A DNA stretch of 64,000 nucleotides from Theobroma cacao (GCF_000208745.1 NC_030852.1:30582969-30646968), one strand, 5' to 3'. Counted from the first letter of the stretch, positions 1 to 12,030 are shown. Program-made: numbers and translations. Notes: generated by a model from the sequence alone, not told the origin.

Positions 1-1294
1 TTGCTTAGCCGTTTTTGTCGAAAATTCTTTCCTGTAGCTAACTAATAATTGCAAGATGAAAAATTCCAATCAAAAAAAGTCACATGACATCCACCAAAGG
101 GAAAAGTCCTTATCCGTTGAATGGGCTTAAGTGTTAAGATTCAACTACCATCAAAAAATCTACACAGACATGAACTCCCAAAACTAGAGAGATGACTATG
201 AACATATAAGCATACATAACCATAGGCGTAGCATAGTTTCAAATTTTAGATACCTTCAAAGATTACTTACCAAGATATTAAAAATCATTTATGATAGTTA
301 CTACTATTATTTAACAGGTTTGGTGTTATCAGTTCGAGTTCTGCATTTATAAATGTAGCTATAAAAAAAATGTCATTGAATAAAAATATAGAGATAGTTA
401 ATTGTGACTCGTGAGATTTAAAAACTTGTTGATAGATAACAGTTTCAATTCTTTTAGATATCAAAATGAAATGCTATCAAATTTGTACAAGTTTATTTTC
501 CACGTGTTAATTGAAAATGACATTTTCAATTTTTCCAAGATATATGCCAAGTTTTTAAATTATAATCTAAATTGTGTATATTACAAAGATTAATGATATA
601 TATAATTATTTATTTATAGTAATTAAGTAATAGTATTGTATTATAATTATAATTAGATAATTTGTCCAATTATCTATACCGGTACCAGATTAACAAGCTT
701 CTCTTGGTATTGTTTTTCAACCTCAGCGCACAAGGAAATTAGTGAAAGGAAACTCTTGCTTGTATTTATAACCTAAAGTTGCCCTCTTTATTGAAAAAGG
801 ATTGCAAGTCTTTGAAATGCATTTCACAAACATGCAGCGCTAATTTGCATAATTTTATTTGACCATTGACTTTTCTCTAGTTCTATGTCAAATGCTTGGA
901 TTTAGAACGATCTTTGAGAGAGACATTTAATGATCAACGACTCTGCCATCGAATTCAATGGTTCATAGCCCCCTTACGGAGTCAAGGGTTAGACTTATAT
1001 CTTTCTCCCTGACTTTAACAAAAAAAAAACCGAAAACAAGAAGAAAATTAGACAAAACTAGTTCACTGCGACGGATTGTTAAGTTGCAACATTAACGTAA
1101 ACTGAAACAAATGGATATATTGTATTGTGAGAAAGCTGATTCAGCTCTCCTTAACCAAATATGTATACGGTTTCATTCATACACAAACGGATTCAGATGC
1201 CTCACGCTTTTGTTACGATATAAAACATCAGACAAAAGCAGAAGCCAAATATATTCACTATAAAGCAATTGGAAAAAGAAGAAAAAAACATAGA
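1..1294. other. 3' flank of LSU copy 1 (duplicated unit)
   Basis: No gene is seen. The stretch is AT-rich and is the downstream flank of the first LSU gene. Parts of it recur downstream of the second LSU gene (about 7070-7740) and again at about 10630-10930. Shared landmarks are a CTTCAAAGATTA...ATATTAAA segment, a GTCATTGAATAAAA segment, and a block around 900-1010 ending in CCCTTACGGARTCAAGGGT. These mark the unit of a segmental tandem duplication. Confidence 0.6.
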
Positions 1295-1633
1295 TCAAAG
1301 AATGGAGAGGGGTGTAGGGGAGGGGTGGTTGTTGACGACAAGGTTAGCCTTGGAAAGCTGGTCCATGAGGGAGAGGATACGGGCGTTGTAAGCACGGGCC
1401 TCATTAACGGACTCTGCCTCTAGCTCTCCCAGCTGGGAGCATAGCCTCTCCTCAGCCTCCTCAACCATCTTCAGCCTCTCCCATGCCTCTGTTAACTGCT
1501 TTCTCATCCCCTCCTCTCTTTCCCTGCTCTGCTTCAGCTCTCTCTCCAACTCCTTGTTTCTCTTCCTCAAATCTTCTTCCTCTTCCTTCTTAGCTATGGA
1601 TTTGGGATCAGCTACAGCCTTTGTTGGAGCCAT
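1295..1633 (-). CDS. LSU: LSU (RESPONSE TO LOW SULFUR) protein, copy 1
   Basis: A single-exon gene for a 112-residue protein. From about residue 15 to 95 it is a charged coiled coil with a KKEEEEDLRKRNKELEREL start, the family signature EEAEERLCSQLGELEAES, and a final amphipathic ILSLMDQLSKAN helix. This matches the plant LSU family, which is usually about 90-110 residues. LSU proteins are small soluble hubs induced by sulfur starvation; they bind many partners through the coiled coil and link nutrient status to stress responses. The start is the first ATG and lies 73-80 bases downstream of a TATA box. The protein is about 80% identical by eye to the second copy at 8083-8421, with most differences at the N- and C-terminal ends and around residues 42-57. 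Function is taken from the family; identity is firm. Confidence 0.93.
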   Translation of the reverse strand: MAPTKAVADPKSIAKKEEEEDLRKRNKELERELKQSREREEGMRKQLTEAWERLKMVEEAEERLCSQLGELEAESVNEARAYNARILSLMDQLSKANLVVNNHPSPTPLSIL

Positions 1634-1700
1634 TTTTTTGCTCTGTTTCTTCTTTGATTGCCGGAGAAAATGGTAGTTATTGATGAACCAATGTGAAGTG

Positions 1701-1713
1701 GTCTCTTTTTATA
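1701..1713 (-). promoter_or_regulatory. TATA box and GAGAC core upstream of LSU copy 1
   Basis: On the minus strand TATAAAAA (1713-1706) is followed at once by GAGAC (1705-1701). The ATG is 68 bases further on. GAGAC is the core of the sulfur-responsive element SURE, which fits a sulfur-regulated gene, but a five-base core is common by chance. The second copy has no GAGAC at the matching place. Confidence 0.5.
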
Positions 1714-1894
1714 GACGAAACTTGTAAGTAATAACAAAAATGTCCAGGTTCAATGTATCTGCTACGGGCCCTTTTTCCGAGTACTGCTTACGTATTTGCT
1801 TTGCTCTATGTTGCAGAACTTTTCACCCTTCACATTTTCAACTCTTTTTGCAGTAAATAGTCTAGAAGGTAATAATCACTGGCTTCGTTGAGCC

Positions 1895-3860
1895 AAAATA
1901 TCCATCATATCCCTATATTAATGTATTTTTATATTTAATTTAATTTAATTTATGACTTAAAATTAAAATAATTTAATTTATTATTTTTAAAATCTATTTT
2001 AATTTAATCTCTTTCTTTAATGCTATTTAATTTTATTATTAAAATAATAATATCAATATTGATGTGATACATTTTGACTGTGGCATGTCATATGGTATTG
2101 ATTTGATGACATGACAATGTCACGTGACACTAATATGATGATATATTAGTGTCACGTGGTATATAAAATTTTTTTTTATATTATGTCATAAGAATTAAAT
2201 TGAACAAAAATATATAATATAAAGACTAATTTAAACAAAAACGAAATGTTAAATGACTAAATTGAAACAAAAATGAAAAAACAAATCTTTAAATAGATTT
2301 AAATCAAATATTTAAGTGTAAAAAATTTATCGTATTTAAAAATATATAAATATTTTCTTATTTGATTATTTAATTTTATAATATATATATTAATTTATCT
2401 TTTTTGTAAAAATTAAGTTTGAAATTTTCTTTTATAAAAAAATTTTGAAAAAAATTTCATACCTAAAATCAAATTTAGATTAATAACTTGCATTATGTTA
2501 AAAAAATAATATAAAAAATAAATATTTTTTTTATTTAAAATAGTACAAAAATTTAAAATTTATTTGATTTAGCTTTTAACTTGAATTAAACTCAAATTAG
2601 CAAACTAGGTTGATTTAGTTTTTTCTTTTAAAATAATAAAAAACTGAGATATGGAGTTAACGATGATTATAAAAATAATTTTTGGTTCTAACTTGCTTAA
2701 TTTGGATATGACAAGTCTCTTATTACAACCATAGAATTTGAGTTATCCCACCATTTCAATTTTTTATTTATTTTTGATGTTTTTGTTTTGTTTAATATTT
2801 CAAGTTATATTTTTTAGGTTAAAATCTCATGTATTAAATACTGCATTTATAGTTGATAGAGTTAAATATAATTTTAAATATTTGTATAATTTTATTTTGT
2901 ATTTATAAATTTTTTATAGATCCAAATTAATAATGTAAATTTAAATTTAGCATAATTTGATTGTGGTATTTGAACTTAAATAAAATCGTTTTATACAAAA
3001 TTTTCAATAAATTTAAATAAAAAGTAAATTGGGTAAAAGTTGAATAATTTTAAAATAATAAATATTTATAAATTGTGAAAGTTATAACTAAATAAACCTA
3101 TTTTGCTAATTTGAGTTCAGCTTAAGTTAAAAATTAAGTCAAATAAATTTCAAATTTTTATACTACTATAAATAGAAGAATAACAAATTTATTTAGTCAA
3201 TTTATATTATTTTGTTTCAATATAATGTAAGTTATTTATCTAAATTTGACTTTAGATATAAATTTTTTTTGAAATTTTTTTATAGAAAGAGAATTTAAAC
3301 TTAATTTTTGTAAAAAAAATAAATTAATGTACATATTTTATAATCAAATAATTAAGTAAGAAAATATTTATATATATTTTTAACATCATAAATCCTTTAT
3401 ACTTAAATATTTAGCATATTAATAAATATATCTATCATTCACTTAAAGATTTATATTTTTTAAATATTTTTTCAATTTAGTTTCTCAACATCTCAATTTT
3501 ATTAAATTTAATCTATGTACTATATATTTTTATTCAATTTAATCCTTATGAGGTGACACAAAAAAATTATGAAAATTTTTTTATCTATCAGATGATGCTG
3601 ACACGTCAATATATTAGTAACACATGACATTGCATGTCGATGTCACATGACATGCTACATTATCAAAATGTGTTACGTTAACACTGATATCAATACTGAT
3701 GTTATTTTTTTAAAGGTAAAATTAGATGCTGTTAAAAAAATAGACTAAATTAAAATAATTTTTAAAATTAATAAATTAAATTATTTTAATTTTAAATATA
3801 AAGATTACATTGAAAAAAATGAATAAGTATAGAAATTTGAAGGGTAGTTTGATTAGTTTC
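1895..3860. mobile_element. Foldback/long-TIR DNA transposon, non-autonomous
   Basis: Two arms of roughly 700-750 bases, about 1905-2640 and 3085-3845, are reverse complements of each other over nearly their whole length, with modest divergence. For example, TGCTAATTTGAGTTCAGC at 3108 is the inverse of the stretch around 2590-2615, and the GTCACGTGACAC region near 2117 pairs with the GTCACATGACATG region near 3640. The loop of about 450 bases encodes nothing. This is the form of foldback or long-TIR Mutator-like non-autonomous elements. The ends look like CCCT...AGGG, but no convincing target-site duplication was found, so the borders are approximate and the superfamily is open. Confidence 0.7.
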
Positions 3861-4048
3861 ATTGTTTATACACTGATTTTGCTATATAATGCCTTAAAAT
3901 ATTTTTTAATAATTAAATAATATTATCTTCTTTTACTGCAATAAAAATCAAATCATCACGATTACTTATTACATTGAATTCACATTTCCCTTTCTTGTTA
4001 ATTCCTCCATAATCAACCATCGTCGGCACAAGTGACCAATGGGTTTAT

Positions 4049-6205
4049 GGCACGTTTGGTATAGACAATAGCTATGCTATTTTCCCTTTATTCCCATGCA
4101 AACTTTATTCTCTTGTTTGGTTGTCAAATAGAATGAGGAATAGGAATTCCTAAAGAATAACAATTATGTCAACTTGGGTTTAAGTCTGAAATGGGTAATA
4201 CCCATGCCTCCCTTGGCTTTATCTATTCCGTGACCCATATAGGTTTAAAATGTTTAATGATTAAAATACCCTCAATAGATTTGCAAAATCACAACTTTGT
4301 CTCATATAAAAAGTTCTATTTTTTTTTTCTCTTTCTCCTCTCTCAGCTCGTCTTCCCCTGTCTGACCCTCCTTTTTCTCAGCTGCTCTCTCACACGTTCG
4401 TCTTCCCCTCTCTCTCAGTCGCTCTCTCACCCATCCATCTTCCCCTCTCTCGCAGACACTCTCACCCTTCTTCCCTTCCCTCTCAGCTGTCCATAGTCCA
4501 GGTACTTGCTTCAAATCCTTTTAGCAACAAAATTTTAATTTAAGGGTTTTTAGTGTTATTGTTGATTATGGGATTTAGTAGATCTAATTTACTTGTGAAT
4601 TTGAGGTGTGAATTTTATGAATTTTGATTCTTAATTGTTAGAATTTATGGGAAAAAATTGAGTCTTTAATTTTTTTTTTGTTGATTGGGGGTTTTAGTGG
4701 TAGAAAACAATTGGGAATTTTGACTGATTTTGGTAAAATTGGTTTATTATTAGGTTAATTACCGCCTTAGGTTGGTCTTGTGCTTTGTTTGAATAAATAT
4801 AGAGTTATATCTAAAAAAATAGAGACAAAATCTGGAAATAGTGCTAATATTGAATTTTCAAGTCAATGCTCTAGCTTATTTAGAGATTTTTGTTATAAGA
4901 ACAATAATCTGGAATTATCATCAAGCTACTGATTATGGCCATGATGTTTGCCATTGTAGAATTAAACACAACATTGTCAAGCCTTGACACTGTTTTTAAT
5001 TGTGCATCCTTAATTTAATTGTGTTGTGAATACGTTATGCAGTTTCATCCAAACCCAGTTTAAGTAGAAGCTGGTGCCCTTTAGGCGAGTAACAGCCCAA
5101 TTTAAGTTGTGACTTTTTGCTTTTTTTGTATAAGGGTAATGTTATTGTAGCGACTTTATTGGTTTTATGCATATTGTAAGTTAGTGTAATGGGATGAATA
5201 TTCATCAATTACTTTCAAGGTCAGTATATTTTTGTAAACTATACCTTATCTTTTGATTATATGTAATAATATTTTCATCTAAAAGGTATTTATAGTATTG
5301 TAAGGCTCTTTTATTATTTATTACTTTCCATACTAATATGCACTAGTTATGCTTGTAAATTGTCATTTTCTTCTCAGATATGAAATGCTTATCTAAATTA
5401 AAAGACACGTTATTTCTCTCTTTGTCATTTATGTTTCCTCAGCATCACCGTGCTGGGTTCAAAGAAATCATTTTCTTATTTTTTAAAAAATAATATGAAT
5501 TTGTATTTAATTTATCAAAAGACATAATTTACATTTTTTTTAGGAAAAAATGGAAGGCCATTTTTCTATTTTCAAAGATATAATTTTCTATTTAATATAT
5601 CAAAAGACATAACTTACTTTTTTTTTAGAAAAAAATGGAAGACTATCTTTTTAATTTCAAAGACAATCATCTATTTAATATATCAAAAAACATGATTTTT
5701 TATTTCTACTAGTTTTTTCATTTTTTTCCCAAATATTTATTCTCCAATATTTTTTCTAAGCACAAGTGTAAATGATTCATAATATGTGAAGAATTGGCTA
5801 AAAATAAACATTTATACACAAATTTAATTGATTATGATGGATATAATATAATATAATTAAATTATATTTTAAAATAATTATTCATTTATAAAAATATGTG
5901 AGTAAATTATAATTATTTTTAGTAATTAAGATAAAATATAATTATGATGGATAATTATTTTTTAGGATAAATGTGTATTTAAATGATAATAAGAATAATT
6001 TTATTTTTTTATAAAAATAAATTTTAATATAGTCAAAGGTATTTTTATCTTTTTATCACCTATTTATTTTTATTCTAATTTTATTTTTACTAATCAAATA
6101 TTATAATAAATTATAATAACAATTTTTACTTTATTTTATTCATAATATCAAATAAAATAATAATAATTATATTATATTTTTATCTATTTAGCAAATCAAA
6201 TGTAA
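4049..6205. mobile_element. Probable non-autonomous DNA element with internal repeats
   Basis: The left edge reads CACGTTTGGTATAGACAATAG. The inverse of the right edge (about 6185-6205) reads ACATTTGATTTGCTAAATAG, so weak inverted ends are possible. Just inside each edge there are related segments such as GTTTGGTTGTCAAATAG on the left and its degenerate inverse on the right. The interior has a CT-rich block with repeats built on CTCTCTCAC and CGTCTTCCCCTCTCTC (4320-4500), then anonymous AT-rich DNA and an 84-base tandem repeat. No transposase frame is seen. The open frames here are translations of the CT-rich tract. Confidence 0.35.
5505..5700. repeat. ~84-bp tandem repeat, 2.3 copies
   Basis: The phrase ATTTAATATATCAAAAGACATAA with a following GAAAAAAATGGAAG block begins at 5505, 5590 and 5673, giving a period of 83-85 bases. 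Copies are imperfect. It lies in the right half of the suspected element at 4049-6205. Confidence 0.7.
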
Positions 6206-8082
6206 AGTTAGAGTTTTAAACGTGGAGAATTGGAGTTTGGCTCACCTTTCTATAATTTTAAATTGGGTGTGGGTCCATTTGCTCCTTTAGGTAGCTGGAT
6301 CTCCGACGTCCACGAAAGGCTACATTGTTTGCCTATTTTAGTATTCTTTCCTTTTATTTTGTGGTTTGGTTACCTTCTTGATGCGAAAGTGAGTAGAGGG
6401 TAGGGCCACGGCTCCTAGAGGCTTCTTTTTCTTCGTGAAGGGGCGGTTAGGCACTGAGGCCCAATAATGATGTGATATGTGATAAATTTCTGACCATCCA
6501 TTTACAAAATAAAAGAATCATACTTTATCTCAAATTCACGAAAGAATCATTGGAAAATAAATGTAACTCTTAAGTGTTCGTCATGTTTTTGCCCCTTTTC
6601 TTCGTCTTTCTTATCCTCTTTGATCCCCTTTATCCTTTCTAGTCTTTCCAGTCACAGTTCTTTCGATCTACTTAACTCTTTTTTTAACAAAAAATGATTT
6701 TCTCGAAAAAAATTTCAATTATAGTTTTATTAGTACTAAATAATTTACTGAAAACAATCTTGACTATTTTCTTCATTTTCCTCCTCATTGTGACTTGAGA
6801 CAAATAAAACAAGATATATTTCTTTTGCGTGACAAACTTTTGATACCAGAACAATATGCACATACAAGGTGTGCAACGAGTATCGTACGACAAGATGATT
6901 CCCTTTTAACATGCTCGTTGATTTCGTTAAGACTTCACTTAATACTTATTTTGCGCAATGCCGGTCTGTGCTTACAAGTTATAAGCTCGGAAAAATTAGA
7001 AATTTCATAAAAAAAAAAAAATACGAGTTAAGAATCATAGGTTAATTCCAAATTTTAATATTTAAAAAAATTTGAAATATCTTCAAAGATTATTTGTCAG
7101 AATATTAAATACCATCCCTGGTAATTAAAACTTACAAGTTTGGTACTTTTGTATCGGAGTTTTGTATTTAAAGATGTAGTTATCAAACATGTCATTGAAT
7201 AAAATATCTTAATTGAGATATTTTACAATTCAAGATATTTTGAGATAAAATATTAAAATGAAAATGATATCAGATTAATACAGATCTATTTTGAATGTAC
7301 CAATTGCAATTGACATTTTCAAGTCTTTTGATAAGTGTGACAATGGCTTAAAGATAATGAAATTTTCCTTTTAGCATAAATCAATACCTAAATTGTAATG
7401 CTTTGCTTTTGTACTTGAATAACAAGCTTGGCAATTTTTTCAACCTGAAGAAGGAAAATATTTTGCTTTTACAACAATGATTGTCTAATGCATCACACCA
7501 ACGTCATATTCAAAGTCCATTAAATTTATACGAGTCTTCAACTTTATACGATAGCTGGTTAATTAGTTCATTTGATGAATGTGAAAAAAGAAACCAAAAT
7601 ATGTTCTGAGAATCCAAAGCTCGGAATTAGAATGATCTTTCAGAAGAAAGAAGTAAAGAACCACGACTTTGCTTCAAATTCGACGGTTCATACTGCATAG
7701 GTCCCTTACGGAATCAAGGGTCAGGTTAGACTTCTCCTTCTCCTTGACCTTTACCCAACAAACAAATGGAGAATGGGAAACTATTAGAAGCCGCAGCTAC
7801 ATAGCAGAAAGCTTCTCATTTTTGACAAAGAGGGATATTACATATTACGTTGCAATGGCAGAAGCTGAAACAAATGAATATGGTCAACGCGCTTCCGCTC
7901 TCTACATCATCCCACAAAGAATTCACGGTTCAAAATCACTCCTTAATTACAAACAAACTAAAACTATACAATAAATGTACTGATTTAGACGCCTCACGCC
8001 CTTGTTACATAACACATCAAGCAAAAGCAGAAGCCCAAAATATATACTACTAGAAAACAATTGGGAAAAAAGAAAACATAGA
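6206..8082. other. 3' flank of LSU copy 2
   Basis: No gene is supported. From about 7070 to 7740 the DNA is recognisably a second copy of the region at 240-1010, in the same order and at the same distance from the LSU coding region. The short frames here (for example 7669-7974) are not conserved between the two copies and look accidental. Confidence 0.55.
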
Positions 8083-8421
8083 TCAGAGGATGGAGATGGG
8101 TACAGAGGAGCGGTGGTTGTGCACGAGAAGGTTAGCCTTGGAGAGCTGGTCCATGAGGGAGAGGATGTGGGCGTTGTAAGCACGGGCCTGATTGACGGAC
8201 TCTGCTTCTAGCTCTCCCAGCTGAGAACAGAGCCTTTCTTCTGCCTCTTCCGCCACCCTTAGCCTTTCCCATGTCTTTTGTAACTCCTTTCTCATCTGCT
8301 CCTCCCTTTCCCTGCTCTCCTTCAACTCCCTCTCCAACTCCTGGTTTCTCTTCCTCAACTCTTCTTCCTCTTCTTTCTTTGCTATGGAATTGGGACCAGC
8401 AGCGGCTATTGTTGGAGCCAT
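8083..8421 (-). CDS. LSU: LSU (RESPONSE TO LOW SULFUR) protein, copy 2
   Basis: A single-exon gene for 112 residues, the tandem partner of 1295-1633 and exactly the same length. It has the same layout: a short MAPT head, a charged coiled coil, EEAEERLCSQLGELEAESVN and an ILSLMDQLSKAN tail. It differs at about 23 positions, mostly conservative (K/R, D/E, Q/E), which suggests both copies are under selection. The TATA box (8504-8509) lies about 85 bases upstream of the ATG. Expected role: sulfur-starvation-responsive hub protein acting through coiled-coil contacts. The two genes face the same way and ATG13 follows about 4 kb further on, the neighbourhood remembered for LSU3-LSU1-ATG13 in Arabidopsis. 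Confidence 0.93.
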   Translation of the reverse strand: MAPTIAAAGPNSIAKKEEEEELRKRNQELERELKESREREEQMRKELQKTWERLRVAEEAEERLCSQLGELEAESVNQARAYNAHILSLMDQLSKANLLVHNHRSSVPISIL

Positions 8422-8500
8422 TGATTTGCTGTTATCTGTTTTTTGTCTTCGATTGATGGAGAACGTAATTGTTTTATGGATTGACGGATGTGGAGTAGAC

Positions 8501-8509
8501 GCTCTTATA
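8501..8509 (-). promoter_or_regulatory. TATA box of LSU copy 2
   Basis: TATAAGAGC on the minus strand lies about 85 bases upstream of the start codon, at nearly the same distance as the TATA box of copy 1. The copy 1 sequence TATAAAAAGAGAC is replaced here by TATAAGAGC, so the adjacent GAGAC core is lost. Confidence 0.5.
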
Positions 8510-8832
8510 GCCTAGGAGGCCTCAACCAAACATGTCCAGGTTCAATGTATCTAGTTTGGTTCCCCTTTATTTATTTATTTTGTTTGGGCCCAGCTTTTCT
8601 TTTTATTTGCTTACGTATCCGATGTGCTGTATGTTTGCAAATTCATTTTTGCCCTTGGATTTGCTTGCCTATTCCTATCCCTTTCCCCTTACCCATTTTT
8701 GTCCTTGTGTACATAATAGCCGTCCTTCGGAACACGTGACGCAATGGGTTTAGAGCCTCTAATGGAGTTCGGCCTACTTTTCAAAATTTTAATCGAATTG
8801 GGTTTTAGGCCTCTTCGTGTTTTGTTAGTTGG

Positions 8833-9232
8833 GGTCTGAGTGTCACAAGTTTTAGATTAGTGAATTTTATATAAGTGAGAAATAAAGATGAATTTTAAAT
8901 ATATAAATATAAATTTTTTTATATAATAAATATATTTTTATATTAGAAATATAATCATGATAAATAATATCAAAATAAATTTAAATTTTCACTAATATTA
9001 AATCACAAAAGAAATATAAAGATTAAAATACATTTAAACTAATAGAAGAGATTTTTTTCATTATGAATAAAGAGCCAATGCGATAAAATTATTATATAAT
9101 TGAATAAGATAATATATCATAAATTTCACATAAATAAAAAATGAAATGAATTTTAAATATATAAATATAATATTTTTTTACTTAATTAATAAATATTTTT
9201 GAATTAAAAATATAGATTTGTGACATTGAGAT
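8833..9232. mobile_element. Putative MITE of about 400 bp
   Basis: The left end GGTCTGAGTGTCACAAG is matched by the inverse of the right end, GATCTCAATGTCACAAA (13 of 17 bases by eye). Both ends abut TAGTTG, a possible target-site duplication (TTAGTTGG on the left, CTAGTTGT on the right). Inside, a segment of about 95 bases around GAATTTTAAATATATAAATATAA appears twice in direct orientation (about 8857-8951 and 9118-9215). No coding capacity. Confidence 0.45.
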
Positions 9233-11800
9233 CTAGTTGTTTGATTTATACTGAAAGTTATGTAGCTAATTATGATAATTAATACAATCATAACGGATTT
9301 CAGTGATCGTTTTGAACCAAAAATAGAAAAACGTTACGCTGCATTATCGAGTATTCGTCCATTTTTAAGCTGCGGTCTTCCTTCCATTCACCAACTTAGT
9401 AGGAGAGTACCAGAGTGTGGGGCTTCTTACTGCAGAGAATTTTCTTACACCGTTTATTAAAGTTTATGTAATGAATGTAGTTCCAATCTTTTATTGGCAT
9501 CTGGATTCGGCTGGAGACAAAGTCATATTGGGAAAAAGAAAACAAATCCGTAAATGTCAAATCTGAAACTTTTGGAGCTTGTCGAAACCTCTAAGCCAAG
9601 CACCCAAGGCCTCCTTTCCTCTGATATTTTTACTGGTTTTTTTATTTGTTTTTCTTTGTCCTGTTTATCTCCTCGAGCTCTTTCCCTCTTTTTACATTGT
9701 CCAGTGTTTTTGATCATCTCCCATCTTTTGGTACGTTTCACAAAAATAAAATGACTTAAGAATATGACTTGTGTAAGTTACTCGCCTGACTCCTTCCGAG
9801 TGACTGGACATGTGAACAATTTATATGATGAGTGAAAACATGTGAACAATTTATATGATGAGTGAAAACATGTACAACGTTTAATTTGAGCCACTAGCTT
9901 GTAAAGTAACTCTTTGTCAGGCTTCTCTCTTCCGTTCAGTGGGTAATTATGTTCACGGGAACCGAACTTGGTATACTAGCGTGTTTGCTTCGTTACTTTA
10001 TTTGGTTTTTACTATCAATTGCACTGTTATCCTATATATTGTTGTTGATATTTTTTATATTTTAAGATTAGAGGGTTATTTCGTATTTTTTTAGGATATA
10101 TATTTTTTATAATAAAATGACATATGATAATGTTTAATTTCGCTTGTAGCATTTAAATATATGACAGTATATTGAATGATAATTCATATTAAATAATTAA
10201 TTTGTGACATCAAATTTTTGAGAATTGATTTATTTAATTGCTCGTAAATGCTACCTGACCCGTATTAACAAATAGATAAAATATTTTTAATTTTATCAAT
10301 AAATTAAGAATGATAGGTATGTCATTGACAATGACATTCATTTCTGAAAGAAAAAAAAAAGAAGTTTAAAAACAAGAAGAAATTGTTACTACTTTTTAAT
10401 TTTCTGCATCCAATTAGATTTGTAACTTTGATTTTCAAGCAATCTATTTTGTGTAAATTGCATGTAAAAACTTTATAAGATGTGGGAGTGATAACACAAA
10501 AGATCGGATTTGATTTCATATTATATTGTAAATTGAAATTTACTTTATAAGACTCTAATCCCCTTTGTTTGTCCTTCTAGTATTAAGCTGAAGCAACAGT
10601 AAGTAGCCTAGCTTTTTTTTTAATTAAAATTGTTTCTGGTAGCTTAATAATGATTGCAACATGAAAATTTCCATTTTAAAAGTCAAAAACTAAAGATGAT
10701 TATGAACATATAAGCATACATAACTATAATCGTACGAGGTGAGAGAATCACATGTTAGTTTCAAATTTTAATGTTCTAAAACATTCAAAGATTCAAAGAT
10801 CACATACCGGAATATTAAACACCATGTATGACCGTCAATACAACTACTTAACAGGCTTGATGTTTCTTGGAATTCTTTTTTCTCCAAACTTAATAAATGT
10901 CACTATAAGAGCGACAACAAAGCATCTATAATGATAAAAAAAGCTCATAAATTCAAGAATAAAAAAATATATGATTTTTTTTGTGGAATTATATAGAGAT
11001 TCGACAATTGTGTTTGATTTCACAAATTAAAGGCTTGAATAGTAAACATTAAAAAATTAAATCTTTTATGTGACAATTATCTTAAATACTTTTATACGAT
11101 TTTACTCTATTTTTTCTCATGACTTTGTTTGAAGGGAAAAAAAAAAGAGAAAAAAGAAAAACAAAGAGAAGGGAAAGGCTTAATGGTGAAGACTAGAGGC
11201 CTGTGGGCTGTGGGCGGTGGCCCAAAGATCAATGAGGTTGAAATAACATGCCAGCTGCGAATGTTACGACAAATACTACTATAAATCATGTACAGTGAAT
11301 ATGGTCCAAATCCAAATGCTTTGTGCTAGGCCCCAAGCTCAAACGAATGAAGGGAGTTCGACGTTTGCTAGAAAGGATGGGATTCCCACATACAAGTCGA
11401 GATACAACCTATTAAGGCCCGTCAAAATGACAACCACCAGTCCAACCCCCCCCCCACAAAGAAAAGTAATAAATATTTAATTCAAATATCACTTAAAAAT
11501 AATTTAATTGAAATATTTAATGAATAAGGCATACGTTAAGTGAAGTGAAGTTGGTGAAGCTTGAAGTTAAATAAGTATATAAGTTAAAAACTTAATAAGG
11601 GTTATTAACTCTAATGAATTTCCATGTACTATTTTTTTTTGTTGTTAATTAATCTTTAATGGGATTCAGACAAGGCTCAAATAGATAAGGTAACGTAACC
11701 TCGTCTTGGCCCGCGTCGGCGATCCATTCATTATCATCTAGTCAAAATTTTTCACACCAAAATACTCAATTTCATTCGTCAAAAAAGAAAACAAAATCAA
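9233..11800. other. Intergenic DNA with a third LSU-flank copy
   Basis: No gene is supported. Between about 10630 and 10930 the text again follows the LSU 3' flank at 30-400: GCAACATGAAAATTTCC, then ATTATGAACATATAAGCATACATAAC, then GTTTCAAATTTTA, CATTCAAAGAT, ATATTAAACACCAT and CTTAACAGGCTTGATGT. No LSU coding remnant was found between this copy and ATG13. Confidence 0.5.
9809..9868. repeat. Perfect 30-bp tandem duplication
   Basis: The 30-base unit beginning CATGTGAACAATTTATATG and ending GAGTGAAAA occurs twice in a row without mismatch, followed by CATGT of a third. It is intergenic, and perfect identity implies a recent origin. Confidence 0.9.
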
Positions 11801-12030
11801 AATTTTCTTGTTTTATTTTTTTTTAATATCCTATAGAGAGCGAAGGGTCCGAGAGAGATAGAGGAGAAGGAGAGCGTTTTAGTAATTTTAACAATGGGAT
11901 TTCTCTCAAGTCTCATCCTCTGAGTTCTACGCAATCGTTTTTCTTTTTGATATTTTTGGTTGTCACGTCTCTCTGGCTTTGATTGCGTGCCACTACACCA
12001 CTATTTTGCTCTAACCCTCGCCCATCTCAA

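Noticed and set aside
4191..4514. Opposed frames in the CT-rich block
   Set aside because: Both strands are open only because of CT/GA repeats.
10940..11800. Possible remnant of a third LSU gene
   Set aside because: I looked for the EEAEERLCSQL and LMDQLSKAN coding segments on both strands and found none, so the gene is absent although the flank is present.
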